Shown: positions 25,863 through 34,752 of the stretch, piece after piece
How positions within the stretch are numbered: the first letter of the stretch is position 1
Layout: every line of letters begins with the position of its first letter
Program-made: the position numbers and the translations under genes
DNA from: Halomonas sp.
Lineage (GTDB): Bacteria; Pseudomonadota; Gammaproteobacteria; Pseudomonadales; Halomonadaceae
Length of the DNA: 48,498 bases
NCBI RefSeq assembly: GCF_007625055.1
Contig: NZ_VMQS01000011.1
Coordinates: forward strand, 1-48,498
Direction: 5' to 3'
Notes under the pieces: generated by a model
What the model was told of the DNA's origin: nothing
Databases searched by the model: none
Seen by the model: the letters and a program-made list of their open reading frames with translations, nothing else

Positions 25863-26295
25863 AATGGGGTTCCTGGCCTTGGGTTAACTGATTAAGTAAG
25901 TCATCTATTTCTGCTTTCAGGTCATTATCTTCGATCTTTTGCGCACTGGCTTTGGCCTGCTGGAGGCTTTGAATGGCAGCTGCTGGTTGACCTGTTTCTA
26001 CCTGCAAGGTGGCCATGGAGAAACCGATTGAAGCGATATGGTCTTTCGATGCCTTTTCAACGGCTTTATCCAGCGCTTTCTGATAGATCACCAGCGCCTC
26101 ATCCAACGCTTCGGTAAAGTCAGCCAGAGTTTCCCACTGTTCCGGGTGATCTTTCTCGCTATCTTCGTTGGCAACGCAAAGCGCTTTAAGCTCTGCATAA
26201 AGCGCATCAAAGGACGCTCGATCATCCTTGGCAGCGGCTTTCATCAGCTTTTCAGCCAGCTCATACACCGCCTTGTAGACTTTGGTATTAATCAT
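25852..26295 (-). CDS. Hypothetical helical protein upstream of yehS
   Basis: A 147-residue acidic protein, predicted nearly all helical, with heptad-like spacing and TPR-like alternation (KAVYELAEKLMKAAAKDDRA, EALDEALVIYQKALDKAVEKA, GQPAAAIQSLQQAKASAQK). No signal peptide, membrane segment or catalytic motif is visible, and I do not recognise a named family. AGAGAG lies just before its ATG. It overlaps yehS by 11 bp, which makes a shared function likely; nothing in the sequence says which. Confidence 0.7.
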   Translation of the reverse strand: MINTKVYKAVYELAEKLMKAAAKDDRASFDALYAELKALCVANEDSEKDHPEQWETLADFTEALDEALVIYQKALDKAVEKASKDHIASIGFSMATLQVETGQPAAAIQSLQQAKASAQKIEDNDLKAEIDDLLNQLTQGQEPHFDQ

Positions 26296-26508
26296 TCACT
26301 GCTCTCTGTGACACCTTGACGCTTATTGATTTAACCATGGACAACCCAGGATCAGGCCGCTGCTTTTGACTCAACAGATCCTAGAATATCAGATGTAAAC
26401 CGTCAGGACGCATTCTATCCCTGCCGTCGTTCACATAATGCCTGGCTATACCTGCGCATGGATAGGCTGTTAATCTGTTGATTATCATGATTTAACATCA
26501 GGTGAGTT

Positions 26509-26988
26509 ATGCTTTATTCGCTATTGGCTCTATGCGTGTCTCTTCTGCTGGTGGCTGCGACGGCTTCGACGGGCGCACGCTTTCGCCCGGATGAGTGGTA
26601 CCGCCAACTGCAAAAACCTGGCTGGACACCCCCTGATATCGTTTTCCCGATTGCCTGGGGAATACTTTATTTACTGATGGCTATTGCGGCGTGGCGTATC
26701 TATATGGCCGAAGACTCCCCGTTCCGCACGGCAAGCCTGGCCGTGTATGGTTTTCAGCTGATCACCAATGCTGCCTGGTCGTGGTTATTCTTTGGACGCA
26801 AGCAGATAGCGGCCGCGCTGGTGGATATCGCACTGCTTCTGGGGTTGCTGACGCTGGCCATTGTGCTGTTTGCCAATGTCAGTGTACTGGCTGCCTCGCT
26901 CATGGTGCCCTATTGGCTTTGGGTACTGCTTGCCTTAACGCTGAATGCCAGCGTCTTGCTGTTGAACCGTGGTCAAGGACAAAGTTGA
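26509..26988 (+). CDS. tspO: TspO/MBR family protein
   Basis: A 159-residue inner-membrane protein with five hydrophobic helices, the normal TspO length and topology. The first loop holds WYRQLQKPGWTPPDIVFPIAWGILYLLMA, the signature region, and the later helix NAAWSWLFFGRKQ is also conserved. Family members bind porphyrins and have been tied to stress and tetrapyrrole control; the exact role varies between species. The ATG at 26509 follows CAGGTGAG. The next gene begins 4 bp after the stop, or overlaps it if its earlier GTG is used. Confidence 0.9.
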   Translation: MLYSLLALCVSLLLVAATASTGARFRPDEWYRQLQKPGWTPPDIVFPIAWGILYLLMAIAAWRIYMAEDSPFRTASLAVYGFQLITNAAWSWLFFGRKQIAAALVDIALLLGLLTLAIVLFANVSVLAASLMVPYWLWVLLALTLNASVLLLNRGQGQS

Positions 26989-26992
26989 ATCC

Positions 26993-27931
26993 ATGATCAC
27001 ATCCCACTGGATACTCGGCCCCGGGGCCATTGGCCGCCTGTTGGCGCATTCTTTGGCCCCTTTGGCCAATCTCTGCGTTGTAAGCCGCCGCCCCCTTCCC
27101 ATACAGCAGATACTCACCACGCCAGAGGGCGAGCAAAAGGTGCAACGCCTTGACATCCTCACAGTGGAAAAGCTGGCTGAACAGGCGCCCGTCGCGCCGG
27201 ATGCTGTGCATATTACCACCAAGGCGATGGCAGCAGAGGCAGCGCTGGCCAGCCTGGCCGAGCGCCTTCCTGCCACCACGCCGCTGGTACTGTGGCAGAA
27301 CGGTTTTCTGTCTCAGCCACGGATTACCCGAACGTGGGCAGGCCCAGTGCTATGCGCGACCACTACTCAGGGTGCCTACCTGACCGGCGATGATGGTGTG
27401 GTTCACGCTGGGCACGGTCCTACCTTTATCGGTGACCTGAATAACCGGCACGGCGCACTGGCAACACTCCTGGCCCAACAGTTGACCCAGGCAGGGTTTG
27501 AAACCACTGCCGTTGTCGACATTCACCAACGCCTATGGCAGAAGCTGGCCGTGAATGCGGCGATCAACCCACTGGTGGCGTTACATGGCATACGCAACGG
27601 CGAGCTTCGCAACGCATCCTATCAAGGCCAGGCCAATGCGGTCATCAAAGAGGTGGCGGCCATCATGCAGGCCGAAGGCATTCAACCGCCAGGTGGCGGC
27701 CAGGGCGAAACGGGCTGGCTGGCGCTGGTCTGGCAGGTGGTGGAGAATACCGCCGGCAACAAAGCCTCCATGCTGCAGGATCTGGAGGCGGGGCGCCCCA
27801 CCGAGCGCAAAGCGATACTTGGCCCTTTGATGCAAAGTGCCGCGCAGCATGGATTGACGTGCAAAAACCTCGAACAGCTGGATGACCAACTGGCAAGCGA
27901 AGAAGGTGCCATTCACCAGCGCGTTCTGTAA
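26993..27931 (+). CDS. panE: Ketopantoate reductase family protein
   Basis: A 312-residue NADPH-dependent reductase of the PanE family, which makes pantoate for coenzyme A synthesis. The nucleotide motif is ILGPGAIGRLLAHSL close to the N-terminus, NGF follows the first domain, and the catalytic region LWQKLAVNAAINPLVALHGIRNGEL is well conserved, including the Lys before LAVNAAINP. I chose the ATG at 26993 because the glycine motif then starts at the usual distance; a GTG at 26969 would overlap tspO. Many family members act on other substrates, so PanE activity is probable but not certain. Confidence 0.8.
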   Translation: MITSHWILGPGAIGRLLAHSLAPLANLCVVSRRPLPIQQILTTPEGEQKVQRLDILTVEKLAEQAPVAPDAVHITTKAMAAEAALASLAERLPATTPLVLWQNGFLSQPRITRTWAGPVLCATTTQGAYLTGDDGVVHAGHGPTFIGDLNNRHGALATLLAQQLTQAGFETTAVVDIHQRLWQKLAVNAAINPLVALHGIRNGELRNASYQGQANAVIKEVAAIMQAEGIQPPGGGQGETGWLALVWQVVENTAGNKASMLQDLEAGRPTERKAILGPLMQSAAQHGLTCKNLEQLDDQLASEEGAIHQRVL

Positions 27932-27982
27932 TCAGCAAAGCCGGATAAATGAGTCTTTTGATGGAAGCATGATGAACCAGAC

Positions 27983-28008
27983 GGGTGGCTTGCTTCGCCA
28001 AGCCACCC
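27983..28008. terminator. Hairpin between convergent panE-like gene and mmsB
   Basis: GGGTGGCTTG (27983-27992) pairs perfectly with CAAGCCACCC (27999-28008) around the 6-base loop CTTCGC. It lies between two convergent stop codons. No T run follows on either strand, so it may be a weak bidirectional terminator or an mRNA end protector. Confidence 0.6.
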
Positions 28009-28035
28009 CGCGATGCACTTTACGCTTCTCGCCAT

Positions 28036-28932
28036 TCAGGCGTCACCATCCTTGTAGAACTCCATCAGGCTGGAGAAATCCTTGCTGCCATTGCCCTTGG
28101 CGCGGTGAAGGGTAAACAGGGAGCGCGCAGCAGACCCCATGGGTACCGGTGAGCCACTGAGCTGGCTGACATCCATGGCAAGCCCCAGGTCCTTGAACAT
28201 CAGGTCCACCATAAAGCCGCCCTGATAGCCATTCGAGGCCGGCGCATTTTCCATCACGCCCGGATAGGGGTTATAGACGTTAAGCGCCCAGTTTCCGCCG
28301 GAGCTCTGCTTCATGATTTCTGACAATACCGCTGGATCAAGACCGTTCTTGACCCCCATATTGATCGCTTCACAGGTGCCTGCCATCAGAATTGACAGCA
28401 GCATGTTGTTACATACCTTGGCCACCTGCCCAGCACCATGATCACCGGCGTGGAAGATATTCTTGCCCATGGCCTCAAGCACTGGCTTGGCCTGGGCAAA
28501 CTGCGCCTCGCTGCCACCGACGATAAAGGTCAGCGTACCGGCCTTGGCACCGCCGACGCCCCCGGAGACCGGTGCATCCACAAAACCGACGCCTTTTTCA
28601 GCGCCAGCCGCGGCCACTTCACGGGCGGTATCCGCGTCGATGGTCGAACAGTCAATGGCCAATGCGCCTTTGTCCATACCATCAAATAGCGGTGCTGCGC
28701 CATCGACATAGAGCCCACGAACGTGCTTGCCGGCAGGCAGCATCGAAATCACCACGTCAGCACCGCTGGCCGCTTCCAGGGCAGAGTCAACCACACGGCA
28801 GCCCTGCTCACTGGCTATATCCAGTGCCCGATCAGACAGGTCAAAGGCACGCACCTCAAAACCGGCCTTGGCCAGGTTGGCCGCCATGGGCCCACCCATA
28901 TTACCCAGACCGATAAAAGCAACTGTCGTCAT
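28036..28932 (-). CDS. mmsB: 3-hydroxyisobutyrate dehydrogenase
   Basis: Oxidises 3-hydroxyisobutyrate to methylmalonate semialdehyde with NAD+, a step of valine breakdown. The 298-residue protein has FIGLGNMGGPMAANLAKAGF (6-25) at the cofactor site, the substrate loop DAPVSGGVGGAKAGTL (119-133) and the catalytic Lys172 in GAGQVAKVCNNM. It is the third gene of a minus-strand set (acyl-CoA dehydrogenase, 3-hydroxyisobutyryl-CoA hydrolase, this gene) whose reactions follow each other in the same order as the genes. The next enzyme, MmsA, is not in the window. Confidence 0.93.
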   Translation of the reverse strand: MTTVAFIGLGNMGGPMAANLAKAGFEVRAFDLSDRALDIASEQGCRVVDSALEAASGADVVISMLPAGKHVRGLYVDGAAPLFDGMDKGALAIDCSTIDADTAREVAAAGAEKGVGFVDAPVSGGVGGAKAGTLTFIVGGSEAQFAQAKPVLEAMGKNIFHAGDHGAGQVAKVCNNMLLSILMAGTCEAINMGVKNGLDPAVLSEIMKQSSGGNWALNVYNPYPGVMENAPASNGYQGGFMVDLMFKDLGLAMDVSQLSGSPVPMGSAARSLFTLHRAKGNGSKDFSSLMEFYKDGDA

Positions 28933-28973
28933 CTTGTTATCCTTGTATGCGTTTCGTTGATCAAAAAAACGTC

Positions 28974-30089
28974 CTAGCCCAGGTCATCCAGAGGATTGTC
29001 TGTCCAGGGTGGCGTCAGCAAACCGTCAATAAAGCTGTCTTCTACTGAGGTAACATCCGGATAAGTCCACTGTGGCTGGTTATCCTTATCGACCAGTAAC
29101 GCCCGCACACCCTCCGGGAATTCGCGGTGGCGACAGCACTGCACTGAAAGAGCCAGCTCAGCCTGGAAGACCTGCGCCAATGACATATGCTTGGCGCGTT
29201 TGAGCTGCTCATCAATCAGCTTGACTGAAACAGGACTGCCATGCGCGAGCGTTTTCTGAGCTTTCTGGAACCACTTATCGTCGCTTTCAACCGCCAGAAT
29301 AGCGCCGACTGCCTGCTCGATGGTGTCATGATCCATCAACTTGCGAATCAGAGAACCAAACCTGTATACCGGTGAGTCCAGCTCGGCAAACGCGGGTTGG
29401 GAGTCGCGCTCAAGCTGTCGAAGAACGCGATTCACAACGCCCTGGGCATCAATATGCGCTGCTTTGCTCCACTGCGCCTGGGTTAACTGTTCGACCAGAG
29501 TGTCGCGTCTATCGCTGGCAATCAGCCGATCAGCCAGGCCCAGATGGTGGGCATCAAGCGAATTGACCTGGCTTCCGGTAATGGCCAGAAAGCGCCCGCT
29601 ACCGTTAGGCAGACGGTTCAGAAACCAGCTGGCGCCCACATCCGGGTAGAGGCCAATGGTGACCTCGGGCATCGCCAGGCGCGAGGTTTCGGTAACGATA
29701 CGGTGACTGCTGCCACTTAACAGCCCCATCCCCCCGCCCATGACGAAACCATTGCCCCAGCAGATAATGGGCTTGGTGTAGGTATGCAGGCGATAATCCA
29801 GACGATATTCCCGATCAAAAAATCGCTGTGGAAACGCCGGGTCCCCATCACCGATGATCGCCTTGTAAAGATTGACCACATCGCCGCCCGCGCAGAACGC
29901 CTTTTCGCCGGCGCTATCAAGCAGAATGGCGACTACCTGCTCATTGCTTTCCCAATCGTTGAGTTGCGGCAGGATTTCCTCAATCATTTCCAGGGTCAGC
30001 GCGTTCAGGCTGCGCTCTGCGTTGAGGCATATCTCGGCAACAATATGACCATCCCGGGTCGGGTGTTCTCTGAAAATCACACTGCTCAT
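28974..30089 (-). CDS. 3-hydroxyisobutyryl-CoA hydrolase
   Basis: Removes CoA from 3-hydroxyisobutyryl-CoA in valine catabolism. The 371-residue protein belongs to the crotonase superfamily but is longer than simple hydratases, as is usual for the HIBCH group. Motifs are KAFCAGGDVVNLY (63-75), NGFVMGGGMGLLSG, and PEVTIGLYPDVGASWFLNR with the likely catalytic Glu142 and Asp150. The ATG at 30089 is preferred over the GTG at 30095 because CAGGAG lies the right distance before it. A generic enoyl-CoA hydratase is the alternative; the length and the SLNALTLEMI region favour HIBCH. Confidence 0.88.
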   Translation of the reverse strand: MSSVIFREHPTRDGHIVAEICLNAERSLNALTLEMIEEILPQLNDWESNEQVVAILLDSAGEKAFCAGGDVVNLYKAIIGDGDPAFPQRFFDREYRLDYRLHTYTKPIICWGNGFVMGGGMGLLSGSSHRIVTETSRLAMPEVTIGLYPDVGASWFLNRLPNGSGRFLAITGSQVNSLDAHHLGLADRLIASDRRDTLVEQLTQAQWSKAAHIDAQGVVNRVLRQLERDSQPAFAELDSPVYRFGSLIRKLMDHDTIEQAVGAILAVESDDKWFQKAQKTLAHGSPVSVKLIDEQLKRAKHMSLAQVFQAELALSVQCCRHREFPEGVRALLVDKDNQPQWTYPDVTSVEDSFIDGLLTPPWTDNPLDDLG

Positions 30090-30136
30090 AGGCACTCCTG
30101 TTAGCTCGTCTATCCGTTTGACTGACCTTGACCAGC

Positions 30137-31291
30137 CTATAGTTCAGCGGCGTTATCAGCCAACACACGGCGGGAAATGATCAACCGCATGATTTCATTG
30201 GTGCCTTCCAGTATGCGGTGAACCCGCGTATCACGCACATAGCGCTCCATGGGGTATTCCTTGATGTAGCCATAGCCACCGTATAGCTGTAGAGCTTCAT
30301 CGCATACATTGAAGCCAATGTCCGTGGCGTAGCGTTTAGCCATGGCACAGTACACCCCCGCGTCCGGCGTACCGGCATCCAGCTTGGCAGCAGCCATGCG
30401 CACCATCAGACGCGCCGCCACCAACTCGGTGACCATATCCGCAATACGGAACTGCAGCGCCTGAAAATCCGCCAGATGCTTGCCAAATTGCTTACGCTCA
30501 AGCATGTGCTCCCTGGCCTTGTTGATAGCCTGCTGTGCCGTACCGATCGAACAGGTCGCAATGTTGATCCGCCCGCCATCCAACCCCTTCATGGCTATTT
30601 TGAAACCATCACCCTCGTCACCCAGCATATTGCTCTCTGGTACACGTACATCTTCAAAGATGACCATCCGGGTGGGCTGGCTGTTCCAGCCCATCTTTTC
30701 CTCCTTGCGTCCGTAGCTGATACCGGCGCTCTTGGCATCCACGGCAAAGGCGGAAACACCACCAGGGCCTTCGCCGCCGGTACGCGCCATCACCACCAGA
30801 AAATCGGTGCTACCGGCGCCGGAGATGAACACCTTGCTGCCATTGAGGACAAACTCATCGCCATCACGCTTGGCGGTGGTTTTCAAAGAGGCCGCATCAG
30901 AGCCCGCATTGGGTTCGGTCAGGCAGTAGGAGCCCAGCAGCTCCCCGGTTGCCAGTTTCTCACCCCATTGCTCTACCACTTCGGGCTTGCCGAAGTCCGC
31001 CAGCATCCAGGTCACCATGTTATGAATCGTCAGATACGCGGTGGTTGACGTGCAACCCATGGAGAGCTGCTCAAAGATGATGCTGGCATCCAGCCGCGAT
31101 AACCCCAGACCACCGACGTTTTCTGGCGCATAGAGTGAGCAGAAACCTAGCTCGCCGGCCTTGCGGATCACATCGACAGGAAAAATAGCGTCCTGATCCC
31201 ACTTGGCAGCATGGGGTTCCAGTTCGTTTTGCGCGAAATTGCGCGCCATATCGGCGAAGGCTATCTGATCTTCGTTGAGCTCAAAATTCAT
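30137..31291 (-). CDS. Acyl-CoA dehydrogenase, probably isobutyryl-CoA dehydrogenase
   Basis: A 384-residue FAD enzyme that makes an alpha-beta double bond in a short acyl-CoA. It shows YCLTEPNAGSDAASLKTTA at the flavin site, GDGFKIAMKGLDGGRINIA, and LYGGYGYIKEYPMERYVRD. The catalytic base is Glu362 in RILEGTNEIMR, as in short-chain and isobutyryl-CoA dehydrogenases. Its position before the hydrolase and mmsB genes points to isobutyryl-CoA (valine). GGAG lies 6 bases before the ATG at 31291; a GTG 4 codons earlier also exists. A palindrome like the LiuR sites lies about 90 bp upstream. Confidence 0.9.
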   Translation of the reverse strand: MNFELNEDQIAFADMARNFAQNELEPHAAKWDQDAIFPVDVIRKAGELGFCSLYAPENVGGLGLSRLDASIIFEQLSMGCTSTTAYLTIHNMVTWMLADFGKPEVVEQWGEKLATGELLGSYCLTEPNAGSDAASLKTTAKRDGDEFVLNGSKVFISGAGSTDFLVVMARTGGEGPGGVSAFAVDAKSAGISYGRKEEKMGWNSQPTRMVIFEDVRVPESNMLGDEGDGFKIAMKGLDGGRINIATCSIGTAQQAINKAREHMLERKQFGKHLADFQALQFRIADMVTELVAARLMVRMAAAKLDAGTPDAGVYCAMAKRYATDIGFNVCDEALQLYGGYGYIKEYPMERYVRDTRVHRILEGTNEIMRLIISRRVLADNAAEL

Positions 31292-31381
31292 GAGGTTCTC
31301 CACTTGGTCAGCCAGGGGCTGATAGCTTGCTGTTATGGTTATTGATAGTCTTGAACAGGTAAACCAGCCGCCGCTGGCTCA

Positions 31382-31397
31382 TTGACGTTTACGTTAA
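31382..31397. promoter_or_regulatory. Candidate LiuR site upstream of the valine-branch operon
   Basis: TTGACGTTTACGTTAA is a 16-bp imperfect palindrome (12 of 16 symmetric) about 90 bp before the acyl-CoA dehydrogenase start. It matches the site in front of liuR (TTTACGTTAACGTGAA) at 13 of 16 positions, giving the shared pattern TTnACGTTwACGTnAA. LiuR is a MerR-family regulator of branched-chain amino acid breakdown. Confidence 0.6.
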
Positions 31398-31481
31398 CTT
31401 ACTATCTCACACCCCCGCAGGCAATGACTTGCCTAATGCGACTTTTGGCTAGAGTCTGTTGAGGTCATGCAAAGCAGCCAC

Positions 31482-31503
31482 AAAAAAGGCGCCCTAAAGC
31501 GCC
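31482..31503 (-). terminator. Rho-independent terminator after livM
   Basis: On the minus strand GGCGC and GCGCC form a compact stem around a 6-base loop, followed at once by a run of six T. A larger alternative pairing involves 31527-31536. It lies 58 bp after the livM stop codon and separates the transport genes from the valine-branch operon on the same strand. Confidence 0.8.
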
Positions 31504-31561
31504 AAACCATCGGACAGACAATCATGGGGCGCCTTTGACTGACGCTGGATAGAAGAAATGT

Positions 31562-32554
31562 TTATTTGAAATTCTTGTTATACATGCGGGCAATTTCACC
31601 CACGATACCACTGCGGAAACTCAATACGCAGATCACGAAGATAATCCCCAGAATGACACTTACCCAATTGCCAAGCGGCGATTGCGACAGGACGTGCTGC
31701 AGGCTGACCACGATACCGGCGCCCATAATTGGCCCCAAGAGGGTGCCTACGCCACCCAGCAGGGTCATCAGGATCACCTCGCCTGACATATGCCAATGCG
31801 CATCTGTCAATGACGCCAGCTGGAAAACCACTGTCTTGGTGGAACCCGCCAGCCCTGCCAGGGCCGCAGAAATCACAAACGCCACCAGCTTGTACATATC
31901 CGTGTTGTAGCCCAGAGAAACGGCACGCGGTTCATTTTCACGAATGGCTTTCAGTACTTGTCCATAAGGAGAATGCACCGTGCGCTGGATCAACGCAAAG
32001 CCGAACAGGAAGACCGCGAAGACAAAGTAGTACATGGCCAGGTTGTTGCTCAGGCTGATAAAGCCCAGCAGTTCACCGCGCGGCACACCATGCAGACCGT
32101 CTTCCCCACCGGTAAAAGGCGCCTGAACGAACACGAAATACACCAGCTGAGCCAGCGCCAGAGTGACCATGGCAAAGTAGATGCCCTGCCGGCGGATTGC
32201 CAGAATCCCAAACAGTGCACCCAAAGCAGTGGCCACCAGCGTGCCTGCCATAATGCCAATCTCCGGCGTCAGGCCCGGGTAGCTTGCCAACAGATAGCCT
32301 GTGATGTAGCCACCTGTCGCCAGAAAAGCCGCATGACCAAACGATAAAAGCCCGGCATAACCCAGCAAAAGGTTAAAGGCACAGGCAAACAGGGCAAAGC
32401 ACAGCACCTTCATCAGAAAAACAGGATAGGCCACAAAAGGAGCCACTAACCCCACCACAACAAGCGCAACGTAAAACAGGTTGCGGCGCATGATGGCACG
32501 CTTCTGACGTTCCATTACTGCCGAGGGTCTAGCGAGGGTTTGAGCGTCTGACAT
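31562..32554 (-). CDS. livM: Branched-chain amino acid ABC transporter permease LivM
   Basis: An inner-membrane permease of 330 residues with about ten hydrophobic segments. The LivM signature LGYAGLLSFGHAAFLATGGYITGYLL lies around residues 64-89, and GGVGTLLGPIMGAGIVVS in the last third is the region that contacts the ATPases. It is the last gene of the livGFKHM set and starts 2 bp after livH. A terminator follows. Substrate assignment to leucine, isoleucine and valine comes from the catabolic neighbours. Confidence 0.9.
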   Translation of the reverse strand: MSDAQTLARPSAVMERQKRAIMRRNLFYVALVVVGLVAPFVAYPVFLMKVLCFALFACAFNLLLGYAGLLSFGHAAFLATGGYITGYLLASYPGLTPEIGIMAGTLVATALGALFGILAIRRQGIYFAMVTLALAQLVYFVFVQAPFTGGEDGLHGVPRGELLGFISLSNNLAMYYFVFAVFLFGFALIQRTVHSPYGQVLKAIRENEPRAVSLGYNTDMYKLVAFVISAALAGLAGSTKTVVFQLASLTDAHWHMSGEVILMTLLGGVGTLLGPIMGAGIVVSLQHVLSQSPLGNWVSVILGIIFVICVLSFRSGIVGEIARMYNKNFK

Positions 32555-32556
32555 GA

Positions 32557-33444
32557 TTATGCCTCCTTACCGAACAGGCCCGCGGGGCGGAACATCAGAA
32601 CTAGAATCATTACCAGGAAAATCACCGTATTGGCGGCCTCCGGGTAATACACCTTGGTTAGACCTTCGATAACACCCATCGCCAGGCCTGTCATGATGGC
32701 GCCGAAAATCGACCCCATACCGCCGATAACCACCACGGCAAATACCACAATCAACAGGCTTGAACCCATGGTCGGCGAGACGGGATAAAGCGGTGCCGCC
32801 AACACGCCGGCAAACGCTGCCAGCCCCACACCGAAACCGTAGGTCAATGTAATGAGAAGCGGTACGTTGACACCAAAGGCCTGCATCAACTGGGAATTCT
32901 CGGTACCGGCGCGTAGATAGGCCCCCAGACGGGTGCGCTCAATCATGAACCAGGTAAACAGGCACATCGCCAAGGCCGCGACGAGAACCCAGGCACGATA
33001 GGTCGGCAGGAACATGAAGCCCAGATCCAGACCGCCCTGAAGCACTTCCGGTGTGGCATAGCGTGCGCCTGAAACCCCGAAGAAATTGACCAGGGTTCCT
33101 TCAATAATCAGCGCCAGGCCAAAGGTCAGCAGCAAGCCATAGAGATGATCCAGGTGACTGATTTTACGCAGCAGATACCGCTCCAGCAGCATTCCGAAGG
33201 CACCCACTACCAGCGGAACAAGAATCAGTGCCAGCCAGTAATTGATCCCCAGATAGCGAAAACCCAGAAGTGCCGCAAATGCACCCAGCATGTATTGCGC
33301 GCCGTGAGCAAAATTGATTATTTTCAGCAAGCCGAAAATAACCGCTAACCCAAGACTCAGCAATGCATAAAAGGCGCCGTTGACCAGCCCCAGGGTAAGC
33401 TGCCCCATAAACACCGCCAGGGGCACGCCAAATATCATCGTCAT
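32557..33444 (-). CDS. livH: Branched-chain amino acid ABC transporter permease LivH
   Basis: An inner-membrane permease of 295 residues with about eight membrane helices. The stretch IFGLLKIINFAHGAQYMLGAFAALLGF near residues 35-61 and VVIGGMGSIFGAIMTGLAMGVIEGLTK near the C-terminus are typical of LivH. It pairs with LivM to form the channel. The gene is 84 bp downstream of the substrate-binding protein gene; that gap holds a very stable hairpin. A GGAG site lies shortly before the ATG. Confidence 0.9.
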   Translation of the reverse strand: MTMIFGVPLAVFMGQLTLGLVNGAFYALLSLGLAVIFGLLKIINFAHGAQYMLGAFAALLGFRYLGINYWLALILVPLVVGAFGMLLERYLLRKISHLDHLYGLLLTFGLALIIEGTLVNFFGVSGARYATPEVLQGGLDLGFMFLPTYRAWVLVAALAMCLFTWFMIERTRLGAYLRAGTENSQLMQAFGVNVPLLITLTYGFGVGLAAFAGVLAAPLYPVSPTMGSSLLIVVFAVVVIGGMGSIFGAIMTGLAMGVIEGLTKVYYPEAANTVIFLVMILVLMFRPAGLFGKEA

Positions 33445-33472
33445 GGTGAAATACTCCTCGCCGTCACGCGAA

Positions 33473-33494
33473 GCGGCCGATGGTTATCGGCCGC
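33473..33494. repeat. Perfect 9-bp hairpin between livK and livH
   Basis: GCGGCCGAT (33473-33481) pairs with ATCGGCCGC (33486-33494) around the loop GGTT. There is no T run. Hairpins in this place in ABC operons commonly protect the binding-protein mRNA and lower expression of the permease genes behind it; that role is inferred from position. Confidence 0.65.
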
Positions 33495-33528
33495 CTCAGT
33501 CACTTATCCTGATAAACTGTTACGCGGC

Positions 33529-34752
33529 TCAGTTCTGTACCAGATCGCACTGGCTTTCGGACAAAGGACGGTAAGCTTCGTCGGCAGGGATGGTGCTCAG
33601 GATATTATAAAGATCCCATTCACCCGTGGACTCTTCAGGGGTTTTCACCTGAGCCAGGTACATGTCATGCACCATGCGGCCATCTTCACGGATCTGACCG
33701 TTACGGGCGAAGAAATCGTTGATTGGCTCAGCCGCCATCTGGGCACGCACTACCTCAGGGTCGTCAGTCCCTGCCGCTTCAACAGACTTCAGATAATGCA
33801 TGGTGCTTGAGTAGATCCCTGCCTGCACCATGGTTGGGCGGGCACCCACTTCTTCGAAATAGCGATCTGACCAGGCACGCGCTTCATCATCCATATCCCA
33901 GTACCAGCCAGTCGTCAGCAACAGGTTTTGGGTGGACTCCAAACCGAGAGAATGAACATCGTTGAGGAAGATCAGCAGACCGGCAAGCTGTTGACCGCTT
34001 TGGGTCAGGCCAAACTGGCTGGCAGTGGTAATGGCATTGACCGTATCGGCACCGGCATTGGCCAGACCAACAATCTTGGCACCAGACCCTTGCGCCTGAA
34101 GAATATAGGAAGAAAAGTCACTGGTCGGGAACGGATGACGGACGCCGCCAACAATTTCGCCACCACTCTCCTCAACCACCTCGGTGACGTCGCCTTCCAG
34201 CGCATGGCCGAAGGCATAATCGGCGGTCAGCATGAACCAGCTATCGCCGCCCTGATCAACCACCGCTTTCGCGGTGCCGTTCGCGAGTGGGTAGGTATCA
34301 TAGACATAGTGAATGTGATTGGGCGTGCAGTGCTCATTGGTAATGCTCGATGCAGCTGATCCAGAGACAATGCCCAGACCGTTATTCTCTTCAAGCACAT
34401 TGGTGACGGCAATCGATACCGAAGATGCCACCAGGCCACCCACCATATCGACATTATCCTGATCAATCCATTCGCGCACTGTGTTGGCGCCTACATCTGC
34501 GCTATTTCGGTCATCAGCACTTAGAATTTCAATTGGTGCACCGTTAACACTGCCACCGAAATCCTCGATCGCCATTTCCATGGCTGCCTCACCACCCGGG
34601 CCAGCCAGATCACGGTAGGTACCCGACATATCGGCCAGATAACCGATACGCACTTCGCCATCGCTGATGTCAGCCTGGGCGGTCGATATAGCCATGCTGG
34701 TCGCTGCGGCAAGAGTAATACTGGCGGTCAGCGTTTTTTTCATGAACGTCAT
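33529..34752 (-). CDS. livK: Branched-chain amino acid ABC transporter substrate-binding protein
   Basis: A 407-residue periplasmic binding protein of the Peripla_BP_6 (LivJ/LivK-like) family. Residues 1-28 are a signal peptide: two Lys, a hydrophobic core and the site AQA|DIS. The mature protein starts with VRIGYLADMSGTYRDLAGPGGEAAME and includes VGGLVASSVSIAVTNVLEE. It is larger than E. coli LivK. Family members bind leucine, isoleucine and valine but also amides or urea, so the ligand is inferred from the linked catabolic genes. AGGAGA precedes the ATG at 34752. It lies inside the transport operon between livF and livH. Confidence 0.85.
   Translation of the reverse strand: MTFMKKTLTASITLAAATSMAISTAQADISDGEVRIGYLADMSGTYRDLAGPGGEAAMEMAIEDFGGSVNGAPIEILSADDRNSADVGANTVREWIDQDNVDMVGGLVASSVSIAVTNVLEENNGLGIVSGSAASSITNEHCTPNHIHYVYDTYPLANGTAKAVVDQGGDSWFMLTADYAFGHALEGDVTEVVEESGGEIVGGVRHPFPTSDFSSYILQAQGSGAKIVGLANAGADTVNAITTASQFGLTQSGQQLAGLLIFLNDVHSLGLESTQNLLLTTGWYWDMDDEARAWSDRYFEEVGARPTMVQAGIYSSTMHYLKSVEAAGTDDPEVVRAQMAAEPINDFFARNGQIREDGRMVHDMYLAQVKTPEESTGEWDLYNILSTIPADEAYRPLSESQCDLVQN

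Noticed and set aside
26478-26491. TTGATTATCATGAT before tspO as an FNR site
   Set aside because: The left half fits TTGAT, but the right half ATGAT differs from ATCAA at two of five positions; too weak without other support.
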